Assembly: GCA_015179125.1 (NCBI GenBank)
Contig: WHVA01000026.1
Coordinates: forward strand, 248,001 to 312,000
Source: Gautieria morchelliformis
Taxonomy: Eukaryota; Basidiomycota; Agaricomycetes; Gomphales; Gomphaceae
DNA length: 64,000 nt
Direction: 5' to 3'
Positions 57,031 through 64,000 of this stretch are shown one piece after another (within the stretch, counting starts at the first letter, position 1; the number at the start of each line of letters is the position of its first letter). The notes beneath the pieces are model-generated. The model worked only from the letters and a program-made list of their open reading frames with translations, made no database searches and had not been told where the DNA came from. The position numbers and the translations under genes are program-made.

Positions 57031-57836
57031 ATAATAATTTTCCAATTCATTGAATCTCTGTATGTGAGATAGCTAGCTTGTAAATTGATATGATAAGGCT
57101 GACCTGTTTCTCACATCATGCCTATCATAGTTGGATTGCTGTAGAAGGATAATACGGTTCATCAGATGAGCCTACCCCATCAAATCATCGATACGCATGC
57201 AGTCACATCACGTACTCCGCTCCATCGAAATCCCACGATCAGCCGAGTTTTATGTCCGTGATGGAGAAGACTAATTCGTCTTGAGCTGGAGCAGTTAGTG
57301 GGATTTGCAAGGTGTCTAAAGGCGACTTCGACAGGTAGGCAAATTTATTAATGGTGGATCGCAGCGAGAGCAACAGCATGAACCACGAATCGATCGATGT
57401 GCTGCCATGTGCCACTATATATCCCTTTTAGTTAATATCAACCTAGTGCGATTAAAGATTATTTTTTTCCTTGACGATTCCTCAAACGTCCTGAGATGGC
57501 AGCACCGAGTCCAAAAGAACTTTCTCGCGCTTGATTTTATGGGGCTATTAGGGTTTCGGGTCAGACTGACCTGTATGTATGTTACAAGTACGTCGCGGAG
57601 GTGGAACCAGTAAACCTGTTCAGCCCATCGGCAGTTAGGTAACCAACTAACCAAAGAATAATATTTCAAATGCTCGGCAGGCGGTCCGAATTCACACGGA
57701 AGTTCTAACATAACCAATCATGGTTGGGCGATGTATTTTGCGGTGAACCCCATTTCCGTGTTAACGTTTGTGTCTCGAAGATATATGTTACCTGAGTGTA
57801 AATTTGACAAGAAGGGGAAGTGAGGGAGGATATTTG
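57031..57836. other. Intergenic, no gene seen
   Basis: This lies between the LTR fragments and the end of the transglycosylase gene. Short frames on both strands have no motif. Confidence 0.4.
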
Positions 57837-59743
57837 TCATTGGGCATAATCCCATTTCTTCCCGTCGTCATTGGTGATCTTGGGATCCTGAATGCCTTCA
57901 AGGAGATCCACCCCCACACTTTGAAGCGCATCCACTACCCAGCGAGGATAACCCGTTTCTCCGTAATATGTTCTGAAGAATGATCGAAGATACCCAGGAA
58001 ATTCTCCTTTTAAAATGGCGTCACGGGCGGCTCCCATCAACCTCGCCTGAAACACGACATTGTGCTGTGTTACAGCTTCAAAGTTGCGTCAATATAATAT
58101 CGCTAGACCTGACTCGGACTCACCGTGAGCTGTCGCGGTCTCGAGGCCGATATTATGATGTAGGAGGGCCCGCGATGTTCCACTTTGACAAGCGGGGCAC
58201 GGGCAAGCTATATCTATGGGATCCATGTCATGGGAATATCGACTGAGACCTAAGTTGTGGGTTATTCAGTGTACCACGACCGAATACATGTTGGTCGCAC
58301 GGAGGTTCAATGGTCCAGTGAAGGTTAGAGCGACACCGAAACGTGCTGTCCTGGTTGGGAACACACAGTCGGCCTGTAGGTCTAGATGACCGCACTGGTA
58401 TTATGAAAAGAACAATCACACCAACCATATCGACGCCCAACGCCACACATACTAGCAAATCTTTACAGGGGTCTAACAGGTCACTTATCGGGAAGCTGAG
58501 GATAGCGCATACCTTCAGCAAAGCCAACCCCCATGGCATAGCGTGGCCCTAATACTGGCTAAGTATGAATTGGCGACGTAAAACGGGCAGCACTTACTAT
58601 CCACCGGCAACTTCGATGTGCATCGAGCAATACTGGATGATAAAATAAATGCCCGCTATAAGAGCATAACGGCAAAGCATAAACCCACATTTTCCAAAAG
58701 GTGTCTATTGGATAGATAAGAAAAGTCAGTAGCTCGACCAAGTTGAAGAACAGTCACCTTTAGCCTCTCCACCGCTAAGACCTGACACGAATACTGTCAG
58801 CTCAGCGGGGATGGGTACCTAACAGTGCTCATGCCTCCGATTGCATAGCCAGCGACTGACTGCTTCCTTTTGATCATCTCATCCAAGCATATGTCACGCA
58901 ATTTACTGTCTAGCCCACCCTGGATGATCGCAAACAGATTTTGTTTCGCTTGACCTTTGGATTCATGTTGTGCTATGCACCGGTCGAGCCAACGAATGGA
59001 GCGGTGCGTTGCCTCTTCCACTCTCGGCCCTGTGGTAAGACTGGGAACTATGAAGGCGTATATTAGGATCCACACAATTAGCATTATTCCGAAGGACGTG
59101 AAAGACACACCTACCAACGTCATCAAGCTGCATAATAATGTCCGCTCCAATGGTGTGTTGTATGGAGATAGACTCCTCTGGTGTAAGGAGCGTGGGCTCT
59201 CCCGTAAATGGACTGGCAAACAAGGCACCGTCTTCAGTGATTTTTGTGAACTGACTTAGGCTGACGAGCTGAAACCCGCCGCTGTCCTGGGAAAAGTCAA
59301 GACTGTAATTATAGTATTAAGAAATAGGGGGACAATCCAACCGTGAGTAAATTCTTTCGCCACCCTTGAAACAAGTGGGCGCCACCAGCTTCACCTAGAA
59401 CTTTGAGTCCAGGCCTAAGATTGAGATGATATGTATTGTTGAGAATCAAGGTAATTCCGAAGTCTTCCATCTGCTGAGATGTCAGGCCTTTAATGGCTGC
59501 TTGAGTTCCAACGGGCATGAATGTAGGAAGAAGTGTACTGGTATAAGGGTATGAGACAGGTCGAACATTCTAGTTAGACTATGAGCACGACAAGGTTTGG
59601 AGGATAAACGCACGGGCCATCTGTAAAATCTTATAAGAACTAACTCCACAAACCATACCAGTGACGAGATGCTTACGAGACATAACCATGCGAGAGATCC
59701 TTGCTTTCGTTGTGGAACATTGAGCGAGAACTTCAAAGTGCAT
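57837..59743 (-). CDS. QTRT1: Queuine tRNA-ribosyltransferase, catalytic subunit (TGT)
   Basis: The enzyme swaps guanine 34 of tRNAs with GUN anticodons for queuine. About 13 exons can be read: 59743-59677, 59620-59614, 59537-59342, 59286-59115, 59047-58835, 58781-58758, 58704-58689, 58632-58598, 58554-58513, 58472-58426, 58373 to about 58290, about 58250-58124, and 58075-57837. Phases agree except at the eleventh junction, which I could not settle. Landmarks are [79 protein letters not shown] with the catalytic Asp, and the zinc site CPCPAC...HH. Expected length is about 420 residues. Exon 2 has 7 nt and exon 7 has 16 nt, and the intron after exon 5 needs a GC donor. Mushrooms obtain queuine from outside, so the gene implies salvage. 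Confidence 0.88.
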
Positions 59744-59934
59744 CAGATGAGGATTATCGCGCGATGATGATGACCGCGTCGCGAGGAAGGTTTCAAGTGG
59801 CTCAATCGAGTGTTTGGTTACTTGTTTTCTGTGTCAGTCCACGATATATGTAGACTTGAAATGGCGTTCAGGCTGTAAGGTTTAGTACAGCTTATAGATT
59901 GAATATTGATCAGTGACACCAAACCTCCAAACCT
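59744..59934. promoter_or_regulatory. 191-bp bidirectional promoter region
   Basis: The starts of the transglycosylase (-) and mitochondrial tyrosyl-tRNA synthetase (+) are only 191 bp apart, head to head, so both promoters must lie here or overlap. I recognise no specific factor site. Confidence 0.5.
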
Positions 59935-61777
<1,843 letters not shown>

Positions 61778-61846
61778 AATTGAAGTCGGAATCCAGCATG
61801 CCGGTCACCAGCCACCACAATATATACACAACGATCCACGACTCGA

Positions 61847-64000
61847 TCAGTCTACGCGTATGGCACCATACAACTTGCGCATTGCCCAGTAGGTCGCCAA
61901 AAATCCGATGGTCCCTGTACAGATATCAGCATTGTGTTCGGCGAAACACGCAGGCTATTCACCAGTTACTAGAAATTCAAGGAAGACGAGCAGGAAAAGA
62001 TATCCTAAATATAAAACAACACTAGTGAACGAGTCGAACGACAGTCGTGATGCCCAGTAGAAAAGGCCATAGACCAACAGCCAGAAAGCGCTTCCGCCCC
62101 CCGTCTTAAAGGGCACCAAGTTAGTACAGTCCAGTATATCGCTCCAAAAGCGCTTACTAGGAAAGCACGCCAGTGCCAGCGGTACTCCTCCGCGCACAAA
62201 ATGAAGTAGGTGAACAGAATTGTCACGGTGGCTGTTGTGAGGCCAACGACACCTATATACGGTATTTCTAAACGATGGAGCAGCACTGTTTAAGAAAATC
62301 TGATAGTTACCGGCTGTTAGGGCGAGGAAGCCAAAGGCATAATAGGCTCGTGAAGCAAATATACTCGCAAGTACGAAGTAGAGTTCAACAAAGGCAGCGC
62401 CTGCACACACGAGAGCATGCGAATTAGACCACATACGCGCTTGCGCGAACAACTGACTGACCAAATGGAAGGATACCGCTAAGCAAGGCTGCAGGCTGGT
62501 CAAGGGCATCAGGTAGAACCCAAGGATATATGTATGATGTATGGAACACATACCCATGGCCGAAGGTATTTTGGGCCTGGAGGAATTTGCCGTGGAATCT
62601 GGTTGACTCGAACAGGATGACGCACTCCCTGTGCGTTTATGTTATGTTTAATTAAAAGGTCCTTTCAAAAGACATACTCACACCATGCTTCTTCCCAATT
62701 AGTCCGCCTATCACGGTCAATGGAGCGTTGATCAAAAACCACAGAAGAACTACGAAGAGCATGGTTCCAAACGGTACAGCCCCGGAAGAGTCTGCCGATA
62801 TAAGGAAGAGATTCAAGAGGAACACGACGATGAAAATGAACCTGCACCCATCAATTAATCGACATGGGTGAAAAGAAAACTCAGGGAGAACTAACGTTGG
62901 GACTAGAGTGGCTGTAAAGAAAATATTCTTGCTGTGATCAGTCCCTCCAAGGGAAATATAAACGCGGCTTGATATGTAGCCGGCAACGCTGGATGGAGAC
63001 AGACAGTAAGGATAACCCAATGCCCATACGCAGAGACTCACAATCCAAATAAGGTCCAGCATATGAGCATTACTGTGGCAAGAGAGCCTCGATTTGATGG
63101 CGAAAGGAAACCTAGCAATGCGAACACTAGGAACATAATCAATGGGATGCATCCGTCGAGCGGTGAATAACCGAACACACCGAGAGTGACACCGACCATT
63201 GTAGTCAGCTGAGCACCGTTACCGACTAAAATAGACAATGGCATGACATTTCGAGGTGGTCGGAAAACCTCTCCCCATACAAGTTTCCAGCCATAATCCT
63301 CTTGCACGTCTTCCTAGTGTAGATATCAGCCTATTTCGCCCGGGATTGCCAAGAATTGGTGGCGCACACTGAGATCCATTGCATTGTATCTGTTGATCTG
63401 AGGGAAAGTCAACTATGCGAATGAGGCATCATTCAGAAGACGCCTTACATCTCGTGAGACACTTCGGTACAGTATCATGCTGACCATGCCGCAGAGAAAG
63501 ACGACTATGACGATAGAATTGATCAGACTGAACCAGTGTATTTTTGGATCGAAAATGTGGAGATAGTTGTCATATCTCGTGGCCTGGGAAAGCATCAGCA
63601 TTTAACTCCAAATCTGTGGCGTGACATCATACCCACGGCGTCGATGATTCCTATTTGGGACATCAGTGGTTATAGCAGGTAAAGTAAAGGGAACTACACA
63701 CGTTCCAAGTGACACTATATGTGAATGGCACACTGGTTTCGCTGGTCTCGCTGAGGAAGAGTGCATTACTTGACCGGCCCTGGCAAATAGGACTGCCATC
63801 GGAAGCTGGCGCAAAGCTGGACAGCAGGTTAACGGGAAGGTATACGACAGCATCGTTATCTCCTACCTCATTGGCCATACAAGAACGCCCACCACACGAT
63901 ACATGTTGTTGGGACGCGGGTGGTACCTAAGTGAATACTTAATAGACACTCACGGCCGCTAGCAGTTATCTGCGAACCGCATAACTATCTCGTAATGGTT
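61847..64000 (-). CDS. TM9 superfamily (EMP70) membrane protein, 5' part outside the window
   Basis: The gene is cut by the right edge, so the N-terminus is missing. Reading leftward: the end of the lumenal domain (YRVVGVLVWPM near 63900; VPFTYSVTW near 63715), then ATRYDNYLHIFDPKIHWFSL and the first helix (63600-63420). Next are EDYGWKLVWGEVFRPP (63290) and a series of hydrophobic segments. The end is GTIGFLATYWAMRKLYGAIRVD at 61914-61847. The TM9 family has a large lumenal domain and nine helices and works in Golgi/endosome sorting, often with a C-terminal KxD-like retention motif; here RVD is last. Many short introns are present; one (near 62105-62150) has a textbook branch site, TACTAAC. 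The stop is 69 bp from the convergent synthetase stop. Confidence 0.88.

Overview
The window looks like a piece of a basidiomycete (mushroom-forming Agaricomycetes) nuclear genome. Its protein-coding genes carry many short introns (about 45-110 nt, mostly GT-AG). It is rich in chromodomain-bearing Ty3/Gypsy elements and contains a Ty1/Copia element. The recognisable genes are ordinary fungal ones. All identifications come from reading the sequence by eye; no search was run.

Layout. The left half (about 1.6-31 kb) is a transposon graveyard. A solo-type LTR (family B) was split by a Gypsy element (Gypsy-1, 1605-24567). Gypsy-1 was in turn split by a solo LTR (family C) that itself holds a solo LTR of family A, and by a second Gypsy element (Gypsy-2, 8649-19171) lying on the opposite strand. 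Gypsy-2 carries four further insertions: an LTR of its own family, a hAT-type MITE and two unclassified pieces. Almost every layer can be read from its target-site duplication. After it come a Gypsy-3 remnant, two more family-B LTRs and a 5'-truncated LINE with a 14-bp duplication.

The host genes are: a predicted seven-helix membrane protein (33.2-34.9 kb, -); a Pho84-type phosphate transporter with 15 exons (36.1-38.4 kb, +); two WW-domain paralogues (39.0-39.9 and 41.5-44.5 kb, -); the DEAD-box ribosome-assembly helicase Dbp10 (45.9-48.9 kb, +); and a small His-rich protein ending in a CaaX box (50.1-50.5 kb, -). A Copia element follows (51.6-56.6 kb, -, flanked by CGAGT). The right end holds tRNA-guanine transglycosylase (57.8-59.7 kb, -), head-to-head with mitochondrial tyrosyl-tRNA synthetase (59.9-61.8 kb, +), which converges on a TM9/EMP70 family protein running off the right edge (-).

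The most unusual host feature is a three-gene set, WW-A, WW-B and the His-rich gene. They share a promoter block (TATA-like box plus GGCGC(T/C)AACCC) at the same distance from the ATG (60-62 nt), but their bodies are completely different low-complexity sequences: acidic/Gly repeats, Pro/Ala repeats, or His/Gly repeats with a prenylation signal. The most unusual mobile-element features are an antisense frame with a Zn(II)2Cys6-spaced cysteine cluster inside Gypsy-2, a minisatellite of about 80 units grown inside a solo LTR, and LTRs holding an intron-like segment whose two ends are copies of one direct repeat.

Two genes acting on tRNA sit back to back (queuine insertion and mitochondrial tRNA-Tyr charging) and could share a 191-bp promoter. 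Dbp10 acts in 60S ribosome assembly, the transporter in phosphate uptake, and the TM9 protein in the endomembrane system. Nothing else ties the host genes into one pathway.
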